NCBI GenBank assembly: GCA_033002965.1
Contig: JAURVB010010992.1
Location: 1 to 64,000, forward strand
Source of the DNA: Piper betle
Taxonomy: Eukaryota > Streptophyta > Magnoliopsida > Piperales > Piperaceae
Direction of reading: 5' to 3'
Length of the DNA: 64,000 nt
In this document: in pieces, positions 46,599 through 60,245 of the stretch
Layout of the letters: every line of letters begins with the position of its first letter
Position numbering within the stretch: the stretch's first letter is position 1
Notes under the pieces: model-generated
Told to the model about the DNA's origin: nothing
The model's database searches: none
Seen by the model: only the letters and a program-made list of their open reading frames with translations
Translations under genes and position numbers: made by a program

Positions 46599-49500
46599 AT
46601 GGTTTGCACGGTGGGACGGGGGAGGATGGCCGCCGCGATTAGGATGTATACGACGGGGAATCTTCCTGAATTAACCCCAGGTTTGGTTTGGTATTTTGAA
46701 GAGTACGCACTTTTTTTTTCTGCGTTGGCGGTTCTTTAAATGCTGAGGAGAGTGTGTTAGATTGCTCTTTTTATATGGTTGTTAGATGTGTTGTTGAGGG
46801 AACACATGTTGACATGAGATGTTCGATTGAATCTTGCGGGAAAGGATAGATGCTTTCTTATGCATTTTTTCCTCTAATTTTTTTTTTAAAAGTCTTCTAC
46901 ACAAACCTCATTTTCTCTGACTGAGGTAAGTCAATACACATAATTTGTAAATCATCAAGTTAAGGGTTTGTCGATGAATTAACAGGTTTTGTCCTTTGCC
47001 CTTGTAATGAAAATTTTCTTTAGGATTTTTTCAAGCTTGCTTTTATAGCAAGTTTTTATTTAAAGAAGTAATTGATTATGGGGGTAATTTTTTTATGGTT
47101 TTATTTTTGTATAGCTAGTCTTTATTGTAAAAGTGACGATCTCCCCTTTCTTGGGTCTTTTTTTTGGGATATTGATTTATCATCGAGCTACTGAAAATTT
47201 CATTAATAGATATATGTAAATATTTGACAGTAAAAGTCTCTTTGGTCTGGTAACCAAGGAAAACGTGCATGTAAAATAATATATGTAAATGCTTTAAAGT
47301 AAAAAACACACCAAGTGAATCATGAACTGAAATTTAGAGATGATTCACAATGATGGTGATGGTGGATTTTGATTTGTATGCCAGATGAAGCCTCCCGTGA
47401 AAGATTATCTGTTCAGTCCATTTATGAGGAGTTACTAGATTCAGATGAGCCTAATTTCCTCAGTGAGGAAGGTAATTGATTTAAAATCTCTTCTTGCTCA
47501 TTTGAAATTTTGCAATGAGTATCTTCTCTCTTAGTTTAGTTATGGCATGGCTTCATGAATTAAAGGTATGAGTTCTCTCGAGAGCCACGCAAATCTTTAA
47601 TTTTAGTTATTATGTTTTGCTTTACTTTTTTTCTTTGGAATTTTATTTCAAATATGACTTAAGGTTTTATGTAACTAGTTGAAAATTTTATTTGATTCAC
47701 TAATGGAAATGAGAAATTGAGCTTATGGTTTGTTCTCATTGCTGTATACTGTGAGCAGTTTTAGCATTAGTTTTGAAAATTGGATAGTAACAACCAGTCT
47801 CCTCATGGGCAATGAGACTGATGTTTTTGTATGATAAAGTTAGAAGGATGATGAGGATTTGGGCTAGAACTTGGAGGCTGAAGAGTGATGTAGGCTAAAT
47901 AGAAGGGGAAGGGATATTATTTTCCAAGGGCATTGAGATCTCTTGTTTCATCTCTACTTCCTTCACTATATGCATCATATTTTACAGCCACTTGTTGTTC
48001 TTTTTAAATATCCAAGCAGCTCAGCAGCAGATTATTTCTTGGTAATTAGTCAATACTGTGAAGCTGGGAGAGACCACTTTATCAACCCATTTAATACTGG
48101 ATACACTTCTGCGATCCTCACGAGGGTGGGAGACATGAATTGATACATATCCTATTAGTTATGTTTCCTTGAAGCAGAAGTTGAATAATTTTCAAATTGA
48201 CAGGATACTCCTCTCCAATTACAATACCATTGAGCCTTTAAAGCTCATTACTGTACTCAGTCCAGCTAACAAGAAGTTATAGTTACATACAATGACATTA
48301 TCTATCCATTGCTGACTAGGTCTAACCTATTTTGTAATGCCAATTAGATGGTCACTTCTTTTCTTAATGTTGGCCCTTTGTAGAAGCATAACAAATGTTT
48401 TTTCACACATAAATTTGAATGATTTAACTACTCGCCTAAAGAGCTTAAGTTATTAGGAAAGGGAGAACTTAATGTGCAGGCAAAGTTTGCAGCTTTGTTT
48501 GTAATATAACATGTGGCAAACATCAATTGAATGAATAAATACAGGGCAAAGCAATATTCTTTCGGCCATATATTTCTGGTAGGAATTGAACTACATCTTT
48601 TGGCTTCGATACCATGCAGATTTAGATTGTTCAACCACTTTCTTTAAAAACTCTAGCTTTAAGAAAGGGAACCATGGATATTTATTTTAACAACATGACT
48701 ATTCTGAGTTGATTGGAATCTACTCTTGTTAGTGCGCATACCTCGTAATGGCTTACAAATTTAAATGTTCAATTTTTTATTCAGTTTTTGCTTTTAGGTA
48801 CATGTGATACTGCTAATCTGATTTTCAGACTTGCCTGGGTTCTACTGATTGATTTTTGTTTTGATATGATTGGTTACAGATATGCATGTGTTTGGCAACA
48901 AACCACTAATAGAGCCTTTACAATTGGTAATTCTTTCACTTCATCATCGTCATCATCATCATCTTCATCCACCTGCTTCAAATTAATTGGGCTTGTATAA
49001 TTCACTTAATTTTGTCCCCCTATTTCTATCAAAGAGTTCTAGAAAGCTGTTGTTTTTATGTGGCAACTGTTTGAATTACTTCTTTTTCAAAAAGAGCAAA
49101 TTATTTGGACACCACTTTTTTAAGGCGTGAGAAGGATTGTGCTATAATTTTGCTTCTAAGAGAGTGGTTGAGGTTAGTCCTTATTGGATTACTTATAATT
49201 TACTAATTTTGAGGTGGTGCATTTTTGAATACACATATAAGAGGTGGATAACCTAAGCAGCGTGGCTACTTAAAAATGTCTTATGTAGAGCATATTTAAG
49301 GGATATTTTGCAGATGCTGGCATCTCTGTTTATTTATATCATATTTGAATGTGGAACTTGTCAAAACTAGAGAGGCTTGTGTAAAACACCTTAATCAATT
49401 AAATTTTAATGGGGACAGTGTATTGCAAACATCTTCTCTTGAGACCGTCTGATATTGTGCCAATGAGTGAGTTTGTGTTCCTTCCTTGACAATATGCTAT

Positions 49501-52500
49501 CTGTTAAGGATCTGCTTAAATGGCAATCTAATACTAAGAACACTTGAATTTCAATTTCCGAATACCGTTATATATGATTTGTTTTCTTTTCTGGCAATAT
49601 CATTGCAAAGTTGTGAAGTTGTTCTGTGTTATGTGACTTTTTTCCCTTTATGGCTGTTACAATGAAGGTTTCTTGCAATGCTTGTAAAAAACCAATTAAA
49701 GCTAGTCAGTTTACAAAACATTCAGGTACATGTCTCTGTCGTCCCTTGAAAACTTTGTTGATTGTATGGATCTGCATAACTTCGCTTAAGATATATATCT
49801 TGCTAAAATGGTGATAATTTCCATTTTTAGATGCAATATTAGTTTGAGTTTTATAATCTTAGTTTTTTTATCATTGTAAATATCATATATTTATTTGTCT
49901 TTTTGCTTCACTCCACCATTGGTTGCGATATGTTCCCCGGCCTTATCTGTGATTAGGTGAAGAAGAAGTTTAAGTACCTGCTTTGGAATATGGAACAGTT
50001 AATCAATAATTTGGAATTCACAGCATAACTGTTATGACGTCAATGAGGAATTTCTTTTATGAAATGTTTGGGAAAAATATTTCATATATTTTTTGGTGGA
50101 GAACAAGACAAATGTTTTCCCATCTGCTCACATATGTATTAGAAATACTTGGTGCTTGGTTATTTGTTTATCATCACATTTCTAAAATAGAAATATTGAC
50201 ATAACTATTTCTTGTCCTGCGACAATCTTTTTTGAGTGTGATTTTCTTTACAAATAGTTCATCTGAAATTGTGCGTATTTGATAGAGCGGTGCAGGTTAG
50301 TGGATTCTGTGGAAGAGGCTGGTATGGGCTCCCAAGGCGGTAATGGACATAAGAAGCCTCCCAGGAAAGGAAGAAAAAAGTGCAGTCTGGTCATGGTAGA
50401 TTTCCTTTCTTTTAAATTTCATATTCATAACTTATTTCTGACTAATCTGTTTTCTTGCATATTAAATGGTTAGTATTTTTAACTGTTTACATTTTTCACT
50501 TGGAATGCGCAACTTTAGGTGATGATGGAAAATCCAATTCCTTGGCTGGTGGTAACAAAACTACTGCTTTAGAGTCTAAGGCAGGAAATAGAACTCGAAA
50601 AGTTTCTTTACTCGATTGTGAAGCTAGAGGTAGCTTTTCTATTTAATAAAGTTCAATGTTTCTGTTATGTCTACAGCATCATTAAAAATTGTTTAATATA
50701 TTTTTTTGTTTTGTTGTTCTGTGGAAGGCTTTATTTCAATTTAGGCCTAGTTCCTATATAGATATCATTGTTCTGAACTGGTTTCTTCATGTTGACCTTG
50801 ATTAGTTGGCTCCATTCATATTGTACATGCTGCATCAATGTTGGCAGGAAACTTTCTTGTTGCTTGCTAATTGCTTTGTAATTTAACAGAATAAAGTCAA
50901 GTGTAATGATCAAAGTTTTATGAATTTCATTTTTGGTTTTTTTATTCCAAGATCAACTGAAAAACCTATGATAGTTAAGATTTTTTGTTTGATAGTTAAG
51001 AATGATCTGATGACCACTTTGATTATCACAGATTCTGTCAATGTATTTGTTTGCTTACTTTTGAAATTTTATGAGAATTCTGCATTTGGGGGGAAAAAAT
51101 ACATTAGCTATCTTTTGATAAATATTTTAAAGTCGAGTTTGGATGGCTCTTTTCTACATTTTATATGTTTTTCCATTCCTTCTCTTTTAGGAGTGATTGC
51201 ACCTGCTGACAGGCTCTTGCAAATGAATGGATCTGGAGCTACTCTTGGAAATACGCATTATTATGCAGGTGTGATGTCTGCTATTGAAAAGCAAAATGAC
51301 CGGTAAGTTCACCTCTGCGTATGATATTTGTATACTTAACTGCTTGTGTTTTTGTCTATTACTTATGTGGCATAGTTGGGCGAGAATTTGCGGTTCTATA
51401 TCTATGCAGAACAGTATGAAGGATATTTGTATTATTTGGTTTTGATGTGCCCATTCTTAAATGCGTTGGTTGTTTAAAGGTGTTCTATTTTTGTCAGAAT
51501 GTAATGTTTAAAAATGTGTTTGTTTTGATCTTTTTTCTGCTTTTTTAGCTACTCTTTAGCCAAGCTTCTGTAAATGACATTTTCTCCTTTTACTTGTCAA
51601 ATGTTTTGATTAGTTCATTGTGTCTTCTAGGGAAGGGACTGTGCCATCCATGCAATCATGTTGTACGGCAACAAATGCGTGCTTTGTAAATAAAAAGAGT
51701 GAAAGCAACCATCGTGATGTGGTGATTTGTACAACAGGTACACTAGTGTAGTGCTTCTTTATTAGTCTGAAAAATTATCTTTACTCAAATTTTTTGGTCA
51801 AAGTAGTTCTGAAATGCAGATTCTTAAGTTTGCATTATTGCTTATTGTGCTTGTAGTTGTTTTTGGTATAAAATATCCTTGAGAATGCGAGCATTAATTT
51901 GGATGATGTTTATTCTTTGAGTATTTGCTTGTTGAAATAAATATTAGTGGCACTACTGGAGACGTAAATGTAATTTTGGGGTATGTCCTTAGAATGCTTG
52001 CCCGGGGGTTTTGTTCTTCTAGGGTGGTCATTGTTGTTTCATACATTGATAGTGTGTACATTTCAAAGAGGTCATGATGAAGCATTATTTTGATCATTTG
52101 TAGCAATGAGGCATTTATGTGTCACAAAATTTTTTCTTTTAATCCACATGATTCCTCGAAGTTTAACATGTCCTAATAATGATGTTGGTAAAGTCTGTTC
52201 TGTTTCTTGGATGAATATGGTTGACAACATCGGATATGACTGTTACTGTCTTTACAGTATGTGATAGATGAGTTCTTGCTTAATTAAAGGGTTATTTCTA
52301 TCAAACAACAATACAACTGACATTGCTTTATGAATGTGAATGTGGAGCTACGCTAGTGTAGGCACATCCCCAAGATGGAGATTGTAGGGATGCACACATT
52401 TAGATGGATGTCGATAAGAGAAAGAATTCCTAATGGGATGGTGTGTGCACAATTAAAGGTCAAAATGATTAGGTATAAGTCTTAATCAGATTCGAAAAAC

Positions 52501-55500
52501 TACCTGCGTTGGTTTGAGCATGTATAAAGATCCTCTTGTGTCATTGTGAAGACACATATGAGATTCCTTCTTCTTCTTTTTCTCTCTCTTTTTTTTGGTG
52601 ATGGTCTAAAATGGGCGGACAGCCCAAAAGAACGTAGATGGAGATTAACAAGAAAGACATGCTAAGTTTTGAATCATGCATTAGTTTGACTATGATGATA
52701 TGATTCAGAGACAAAAGATTTGTAACCTTGAGCTTAACTACTTGGTATCAAGTGATTACAAAAGAAGAAAATGTAGAAAAACGTATGAAATGTGATATCC
52801 AAGAAGATCCAAACCTTTAGTTCAACAGAAGAAAGTTGTTTGTATGTTTGGAGGGGGCATTTTTGAAATAAAAAGAAATCAAGTTGACGTGCCCTACTAT
52901 TGTGGTCACTAAAAAAAGCTATCCCCTTGACTGAACCAAGAATTGGGAATATTGGACTCCGAATCACTCCCATGTGTTTTTCTCAATGGAGACTTTTACT
53001 TGGCTGAGTCAAGTAGAGGAAAATTTCTTCCTCATTTCTTTCTCCGGTTGTCATTGATAAAAAAATGTAATTGGAGGGGTTGAAACCCATGTTTCCTCAT
53101 TCATTTTCACCAGCAAAATCCAAAGTTTTACATGAATTGATTTATTCATTTGATGATTTTTTTTCCTCCCATGGTTGCATGTGGAAATCTTTGGAAGGAT
53201 TCAAGTAGCTATTGTAAATTTTAGAAGATTTAATTAACCACTTATCCTAAAAGCTCGAGTTGTTAGGAAAAAGAACCACTAAATAGTTTCAGCACTCCCC
53301 CTCACATGCAAGCAAATTTTTTAAGGCTTAGCTCATAGACAAATACAAACATAGGGTAAATAGTCAATTAGACACAATATGGGGCAAATTAACATTTCTC
53401 TAGGTATATTTCGTCAACGATTCAAACCACTAAATATTTACTTCAACAGCCATATATTTTGATTGATCTTGCCTTTAAAGCTATATTTTCTTAGGGGGCT
53501 GGGATAAATCTATTTGAAGATTTATTAACAATTTTATGTGTGTATGTTCTTATCTTCTAGTATTATGCCTCTAACACGATTCAAACCACATGCCTTTGGG
53601 ACCCGGTAAACTTCATATGGTGTTATCGTTTTTCTTAAAAGATTGAGTTCATTGAAAAGGCGATATTTAATATTTACTTGAATACTTCATACATTGATTG
53701 AGAAAATTAGAATCCTGAATAAAAAATGTTTTTTGGTCCAACGGTTCTCATGCTTGATCTATAGCTATGAAGTTCTTTTGGAACTTAGATTGGAAGGAAG
53801 CTTTTAAGCATACATTAAGTGAGAGTCTGATTTTGAATTCTGTTTTTTGGTTAGGAGGAAGCATTTTTGGTGGAAATTTTAGTCCATTTCATTTTTTTAG
53901 AAAAATTGGTGTAAACTCATAAATTTTAGTCAAGTAAAAAAACCTGTTTGTTACCTTGAGCGAACAGGAAACTTACTTCAGTGGGTGTAGCCCAGGTTTT
54001 GACTGTTTTATTTGAGTCCACCATTTAGTCAGTTTTAGTTTATGGCTTGGTTATTTCATGCAATGTCTCCTTGATAATGATAATATTAATTTGTCGAATA
54101 AATGAAACCAGCTATTCCTGTTCCTCTTGCAACCAAAAAGTATCACGTCCAGAGAAATTGCCTTCGCAATGCAATTGGCCATCTTTATCATCAGACTTTG
54201 AGAAAAGATCACGGTTTTGTTTCTTCTTCACTTGTTCAATCGGCTGAAAGTTTAGAAAGGCAAAAAGATGATGCTTGTCGAAAGAAGGTTTAATTTTTTT
54301 TCTCCGATCCTTGTTCTCACTTGCTTTAGGTTTTTTTTCTTTTTTTTTTGTGGGAATCACTTTTTGCATGTCCTGGCAGATATTGCATGCTGCATAAGTT
54401 AAAAATGAAAGGTGTGGTTTTGTTGTTAGTAGCTTTTAGAGTCGCCATTATCCTTAATAAAACTATTTTTTCCATTTTAGTTAAGATACTTATAAATGAT
54501 ATCTTAAACTTTGCCTGTTAGCTTATTTTATGGATATACAAAATTGATAGCATGTGATTTTTTTGTCAACCATTTTTTTGTTTAGTGTACCAATTTACAT
54601 TAAAGGGATAAGGCAATTAGCTCTAGAAGAGGTGACACTATTCTTTGATGAGCATCATCTACTTTTTACAAACATGCGATCAATTGAGCTTGTGTAAACT
54701 ATGTTCATCTAAGATGTATCAGTTTTTATGGGTACTAATATACTACATTTCTTGATTTTCAGATTGGAGGTCATGCATCATGCTTTCCATGAAAGTAGTT
54801 GTAGCTTTACAAAATGGAGTACCAAAAAATCATCTCCTTTCATGTGTGTTAACCCTTCCATAGAAGTTCAGGCTGAAGTTAAGCTGGAGGGAGGTGTAGC
54901 CCCCTTTAAAAGAGGGCATCACCACATTTATAGGAGCCCATTTATGAGGGAAATGAAGAAGATAAAGATAGGGCTGTTTAGCCAAAAATCATAAATATTT
55001 CCCTATGCTTTACCTTTGAACTTTTTATGATCGTAGTTGAGTTCAAGCTTGAGTAAATTGACATGTGCTTGAATGTATTTTTCTTTCCTTCTGAAAAACA
55101 GAAATACAACCAAAAGATAAAGGTACTTGATGAATCTGACCAAGTATTATCTCAAAGTTCGATACAATGTCCACTTGTTCCGGCTGAGTATGGGTCGTCC
55201 TTCAGATTTGCTAATCATATTGAGGTTGTGGATACATCTACAAGTGCATCAAACACGAGATATTCTCTTTCTTCACGCTATTCTTTTCCAGGAAATTCAG
55301 GTAAATGCTTATTGTTGTTTATATTGTGTGAAGCTTTTTGTTTTGTATCTTTGTTGCTTTTGTTTGACTCCATATTGGACACAACAGAAAAATAGAACAA
55401 TAAAATTTAAATCTTTATAATCCTTTGCAATTGTCTTATGAAGTTACGTTAAATGCATATAAATACACATGCACACTCACATAATAAATTGTTAGCTTTT

Positions 55501-55639
55501 ACATTGTTGTGATGTTTAAAATCACCGAGACAAGAACTAATTTTTAGTTGTTCTATCTGAAGTCAATATAATTCTGAATTTCGTAGGTGCAACACTTGGC
55601 CCTGTACAGCAATCAAAAGAAAGTGTTCCTGTCACATAA
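46599..55639 (+). CDS. Nuclear zinc-finger protein of SGF11/ataxin-7 type
   Basis: Predicted exons: 46599-46680, 47385-47471, 48880-48926, 49668-49725, 50286-50395, 50519-50629, 51191-51302, 51631-51737, 54112-54287, one starting 54770 (end unresolved, before 54995), 55102-55300, 55587-55639. The codon phase fits at nearly every junction. Residues include VSCNACKKPIKASQFTKHSG then ERC, a CxxC...H...C zinc finger like those of SGF11 and ataxin-7, which belong to the SAGA deubiquitinase module; that function is inferred. A basic KKPPRKGRKK stretch suggests nuclear location. Downstream is PLATKKYHVQRN with LRNAIGHLYHQT, then a Ser-rich tail. The junction between exons 5 and 6 is out of phase unless one A is added to the A run at about 50383-50388, or an earlier donor is used. 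Intron 8 is 2.4 kb and empty of features. I do not recognise the exact family. Confidence 0.7.
48941..48969 (+). repeat. (TCA)n microsatellite in intron 3
   Basis: Imperfect TCA/TCG/TCT triplets lie 14 bases after the donor of the third coding exon of the zinc-finger gene. Confidence 0.8.
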
Positions 55640-56620
55640 AAATTGAGCAAGTGTACCATTCTGAGCATGTCATATACCCCATTGTCTCTCATTGACTATT
55701 TGCATTATATTTCCTGGGCATATTAGTTTATAATATGCTTCTGGCAATTTGTGCACACATTGATTTGTAAATATATGGTACAAGATATTGTAGATGAAAT
55801 GGTATCTTTTCCCTGGTTAATTCCACCATTTGCCAAGCTACTTGTGTTTATCACTTGCAGAGAGATCAGTTTACTATTGTCTCCGTCGAAAAATATGCCT
55901 GCAATAATTTCTTTCATCTTGTTCCCTATTTGCCAAGCTACTGATGTTTATCACTTGCAGACAGATTAGATTATGAATTTGGGCATCTTATATCTTTTCA
56001 ATAGGTCAAAAGAGGTAGCGTGTTGCTAGTTATCGTACTTTTAGATACTTCCAATATCTTCTCAACCAATTTATATTTTTTACATTTACTTGTAGCTGTG
56101 AATTGTCTTCGTTCATGATATTCCCTCTATTGATGGAATACTCTCTGATAACAAAGGCTTATGAGATGTAAAGGTTTTTTTTGCCATGGAAAGTTTTTTT
56201 TTTATATTTCGTGCTTTGGATGTAAACTTTTATTGTGTATCCTTTGCATAGTCATTGGATATACTGATGGTGTGTAGTATTTGTCTAATTGTGAACTTGT
56301 TTATTGGCTTGAAGCCAAATCTCTGTGTTTCAATATGAAGTCCTCTCCTGCAAAAAAAGACATTCTAATTCTACCATATGATATTGCAATATAAATTATA
56401 ATTCTCTATCACACTTACAAACTTTTAAAAAAACATTATTATGGTTTAAAATAGCCTCTTTGTCAATTCTACATTGACATTCATATTCAAGGTTGAAAAT
56501 CATACTTTGTATAGAGGATCATGTTTATTAATTAACCATCCGAAATACTAGTACTTATTTTTCAAACTGAATTACTAATATCCATGCCAGTTTTCTTCTC
56601 TGTTGTCCTTTGCCGGTGAC
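55640..56620. other. Convergent spacer, zinc finger/Cys-rich gene
   Basis: Holds the 3' UTRs of both neighbours. A GCCAAGCTACT(T/G)GTGTTTATCACTTGCAG-type segment occurs twice (about 55832 and 55934) as a local direct repeat. No gene. Confidence 0.45.
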
Positions 56621-57170
56621 TCAGAATGGTGGTGGCCCACTTGGACCTGGTGTGCCTGGTGGCCCTGGGGGAACTTGTGGGCCACCAAACATGGGACCGC
56701 AGCAATCTTGAAGCAAGCAGCAACAACAAAGGAAGGAGAGGCTTTGCTCCGGTCATTGCCAACAAAAGAATATAACCAATTATTATGATGCATTTAAAAA
56801 TATATATATAATCCATCAATTTGTGAGAATTTGAAAAACATAGAACATGATATATGTTATACTGCAATAGCTGTAGCTGAACATCTCATTTTACACATGG
56901 CTAGTCGACCTCATCCCTCCCAATAAATTCAAGGGGGTGTTTCCTACCAGCAGAGCCAGCTGTAGGATTGTGGAAATTTTCCTATGATATGCAAACTTCG
57001 ACTTCGAAATGCACAAGCATTGAATTGTGAGCGGATCGAAAATATTAAACTTACCATGTAGATAGAAATCCCCCCAATCCATTGAAGTAAGGACCAGGAC
57101 CACCCCAATGACCCCCCGGACCGGGTTGTCCCCAACCGGATCCCGGTCCACCCGGGCCACCCGGTCCCAT
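56621..57170 (-). CDS. 78-aa Gly/Pro-rich protein with Cys-rich hydrophobic core
   Basis: Two exons on the minus strand, 57170-57055 and 56741-56621, phase 2 junction, 78 aa plus stop. Residues 1-35 are GPGGPGG-type repeats with W and H (ending GPGPYFNG). The middle, across the splice, reads STCLSFLCCCCLLQDCCG, a hydrophobic Cys cluster like that of plant CYSTM/PCM small membrane proteins. The last third is PPGPPGTPGPSGPPPF, collagen-like. Architecture is Gly/Pro, then Cys core, then Pro-rich tail, so the Cys core is central and not C-terminal as in canonical CYSTM proteins. It may be a palmitoylated or membrane-associated stress protein; that is inference. The acceptor chosen (GAGCAAAG) is not a CAG but is the only one keeping the frame. 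Confidence 0.68.
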
Positions 57171-58109
57171 GCTACTTTATCCCTTCTTACAAAAGTTCTG
57201 AAGACACGAGTGAATGACTTCAATACAGAAAACTAAACATGAGAGCCAAAAGATGAAACGCATATGAGCAAAATGGTTTGTCCATTGGAAGTTTTATAAG
57301 CCAAAACTTTCCATCCAGTCGACAATCACATGCTCACCTACTTCGCTTTGAGCTACTGTTCTTATCTAATGATCCCATGCACCGACCAGTCCTGTTAGAG
57401 CAATAGTAAAAATAATGACTTTTACCTGTCCGGTCAGATTCTGTGAAATAAATGTCCGTATAATTTGAGGACAGGTAGTTTGTGGGGGCCCTTTATGTAA
57501 GTTAGTTTTGCCAATTAAGAAGTATTTACTTCTCTATATGCTTTGCAGACTTGGTAACATTTCTTAATTTTGTCCTGGCCATGTATCTGACTGACTTATA
57601 CAACTATTGGTGCTTCAAGATGATAGCATCTGGGTGGCAACAACAGATTCCTCTTTGCATAACTGGCCTGCTGAAGTTCGAACCCTCATAAAGTTCTTCG
57701 AAGAGGTGTTTCTTTCCTGGCTGGGAGCCTTCCTTCTCTTGTGCGAGGGCTTCTTTAGAAGGGTCTACTCCAGTGGGTTGTGCGCTATACACTTATTGAA
57801 AAGTTGTGCGCTGTACATTTATTCCTGTTCTCGATTTTAAGGCCCTTTGGTTATTCCACGTATATAGTTTCCAGACAGATCATTATGAAAAAAGTCGTCT
57901 TCACATCTAATTGTTCAATTTTCAAATTCAAGCTTGCAGCCAAAGCCAAAACAATTCTAATTGAAGACATTTTAACAACAAGAGAAAAAATTTCATCAAA
58001 ATCAATCTTTCTTTTGTCTAAAGCCCTTCACCACTAACCTTGCCTTGTACGTTGATTGTGTGTTGTTATAAAACCCAATTTTTCCCATTATTATATTTTC
58101 TGAACGAAA
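57171..58109. other. Intergenic, upstream of the Cys-rich gene
   Basis: The promoter side of the 78-aa gene. Short frames at 57604-57840 lack recognisable domains. No feature is supported. Confidence 0.4.
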
Positions 58110-59260
58110 ATTTTCAAGCTGAGGAGATTGTAAAACCCAGAAAAAAATAATTAGGTTATTTTATTTAGGGTTTTATAAATCTTAGAATAAATTATAAATA
58201 ATATTTAATTAAATTAATTATTAAGAATTAATATTATAAATTATCAATTATAACCTTTAGAGTACCTGTACAATGATATTTATGGATGATTTTTAATTAT
58301 TAAATTTTGGGATTTGGAAGTCTTTAGTGTAATTTGACACTCATTCGCTTTAACTCAATAATCATTTTTGACCTATCGTTATGTGTGATTGACGATCGTG
58401 TTTAATATAAATATGTGTAATATATTGATCTTTTCTTGAAATTTTACACATGACTTCTTGATTACACATATTCTTCTATGTAAAAGATAATTCAGTTGAT
58501 AGTAAATAAAAATATCAACTTGATAGTTTGTGAGAATATTTAGCTTACAAAGAGAAGGTTTTCGAGAAGTTTCATTAATATTAGGATCAGTGTATTATAG
58601 TTGCGGGTGCCTCATTACAATTTCAGGTCCATATAATTACTTAAAATATTATATATTCATAATTAGAGAGTCTTGGTTGGCGTGAGCCCGCATTCGACTA
58701 TTATGCATCAAGCATAATTAGGGTCAAAGAATTAGCTTCAGTTTAACATAAGGCATTACCCACCTTTAGAGTTACATATTCTTATTTAGGAGTTTTGGTT
58801 GGCCTGAGCCCACATACGACCACCGTGCGCCGAGTACAACCAGGGTTAAAGAATAGGCTTAGTCTGACACAAGGCAGCAGCCTTAAACTTCTTGAAAGAT
58901 TAAATATTTGCCCCCATGTCGAAAGAAATGATAGGGTGCAGTGGCGCAAGACGACTCATTATGCACTTGTGATACTAAAATGGTGGCAAATATCGATAAC
59001 TACAGGCCGAGGGCCATGTAGCGTGTGTACGCATACATGAGATTACAGCTGGATAGGCGACCACCCTTCGAGCATATTAAGAGTTCACCATAGGCTCATA
59101 ATCACTAAAAGTCAAATTAATGATGTTGTGGAATATCTTAATTTTTTCTTATAATTATATGACTTAGTATTTTTATCATTAACACAGAATTTCTTCTGCA
59201 GGTATGAGCATGAAAGGATGGGTAGAATCGGGGCAGCTTGAGGCCTTTGTTATTGGATTA
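58110..59260 (+). mobile_element. LTR-like sequence (TGTAAAACCC start)
   Basis: It begins near 58129 with TGTAAAACCCAGAAA and continues as AT-rich then moderately GC sequence, as in Ty3/gypsy solo LTRs. It contains a tandem duplication at 58673-58916. The 3' end was placed only approximately and no flanking duplication is confirmed. Confidence 0.45.
58673..58916 (+). repeat. Tandem duplication, two units of 122 bp
   Basis: Both units share, in order, TTGGTTGGC(G/C)TGAGCCC, CATNCGAC, a CAAC/CAT-x-AGGGT-AAAGAAT box, and ACA(T/C)AAGGCA. The offset between units is 122 bases. Confidence 0.8.
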
Positions 59261-60245
59261 TTCTTTTTTCTAAATTATTTACATGACAGTGGGATTTCAG
59301 TTTGGTTCATGGGGCTTAGATTATTCCAAACATTTGTTATATTAAATTTTATATCATGGGTTTATTTTTAAAAATTAATAGAAAATTAATTTATGAGAAA
59401 ATTAGTTTCGTATAATTACACTTAGCTCGTGGCTCAGAACAAGTAGGTCGTTAAAGTTGTTTTCTTCATATTTGATCTTGTAAACTCATTTATTCTTTAA
59501 CACTTTATTCCCCTTTCATAGGTGTGAATATCATGCAAAGATTTCATATCATCTTGCATTACATTCAACCACTTCTTTTCTACATAAGCTTTGACCTTAC
59601 TGAAATTTTTTGGTTCTTTTCATTGTGTGATTTTTGCATATTATGATGATGGATTTATTATTGATAGAACTAGTTCACGATCTGATCGCCTTACATTAGT
59701 TAGTTGCCCTTGATCAAAATCTACTTATTCATGTCCAATATCATTAATAAACTCATTAAAAATATCATTCGACACCACATCCTCTCCCTCATCATCACTA
59801 GGTGGGGGAATAATTGTGTCATCGTGAGCCTTTTTCTTCACTTCTAGTTGAAATTGAAGGTTCTTTTATCCTTTCTAAGCTTTCCTGAAATTTTGTTTGA
59901 AGAGCTTCTTCCTTGCCAAAGTCTTCAACTGTTTGATCCTCCCTCAAAACTACATTTATACTTCAAATCAGTTTTATATTCTTAGGATCCCAAATTTTGT
60001 ATCCAAATTTATCATTACTATATCCTAGAAAAATACATTCCATGGCTCTAGAGTCAAGCTTAGCCCTTTGTTCCTTGGGCACATATGTAAATGCCTTACA
60101 ACCAAAGACTCATAAATGAGAACAACTCACCTTTTTGTCATTTCAAACCCTTTCTGGTATGTCATTGTCCAGGGCATGTGTGGGAGATCTGTTGATCAAA
60201 TAACAAGCTGTGATCATGGCCTTACCCTAGAAGCTTTTAGGCAAC

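Noticed and set aside
49668..49790. Reading through exon 4 of the zinc-finger gene as HSGTCLCR
   Set aside because: That sequence is intronic; splicing to 50286 gives HSG-ERC with correct phase and a better zinc-finger spacing.
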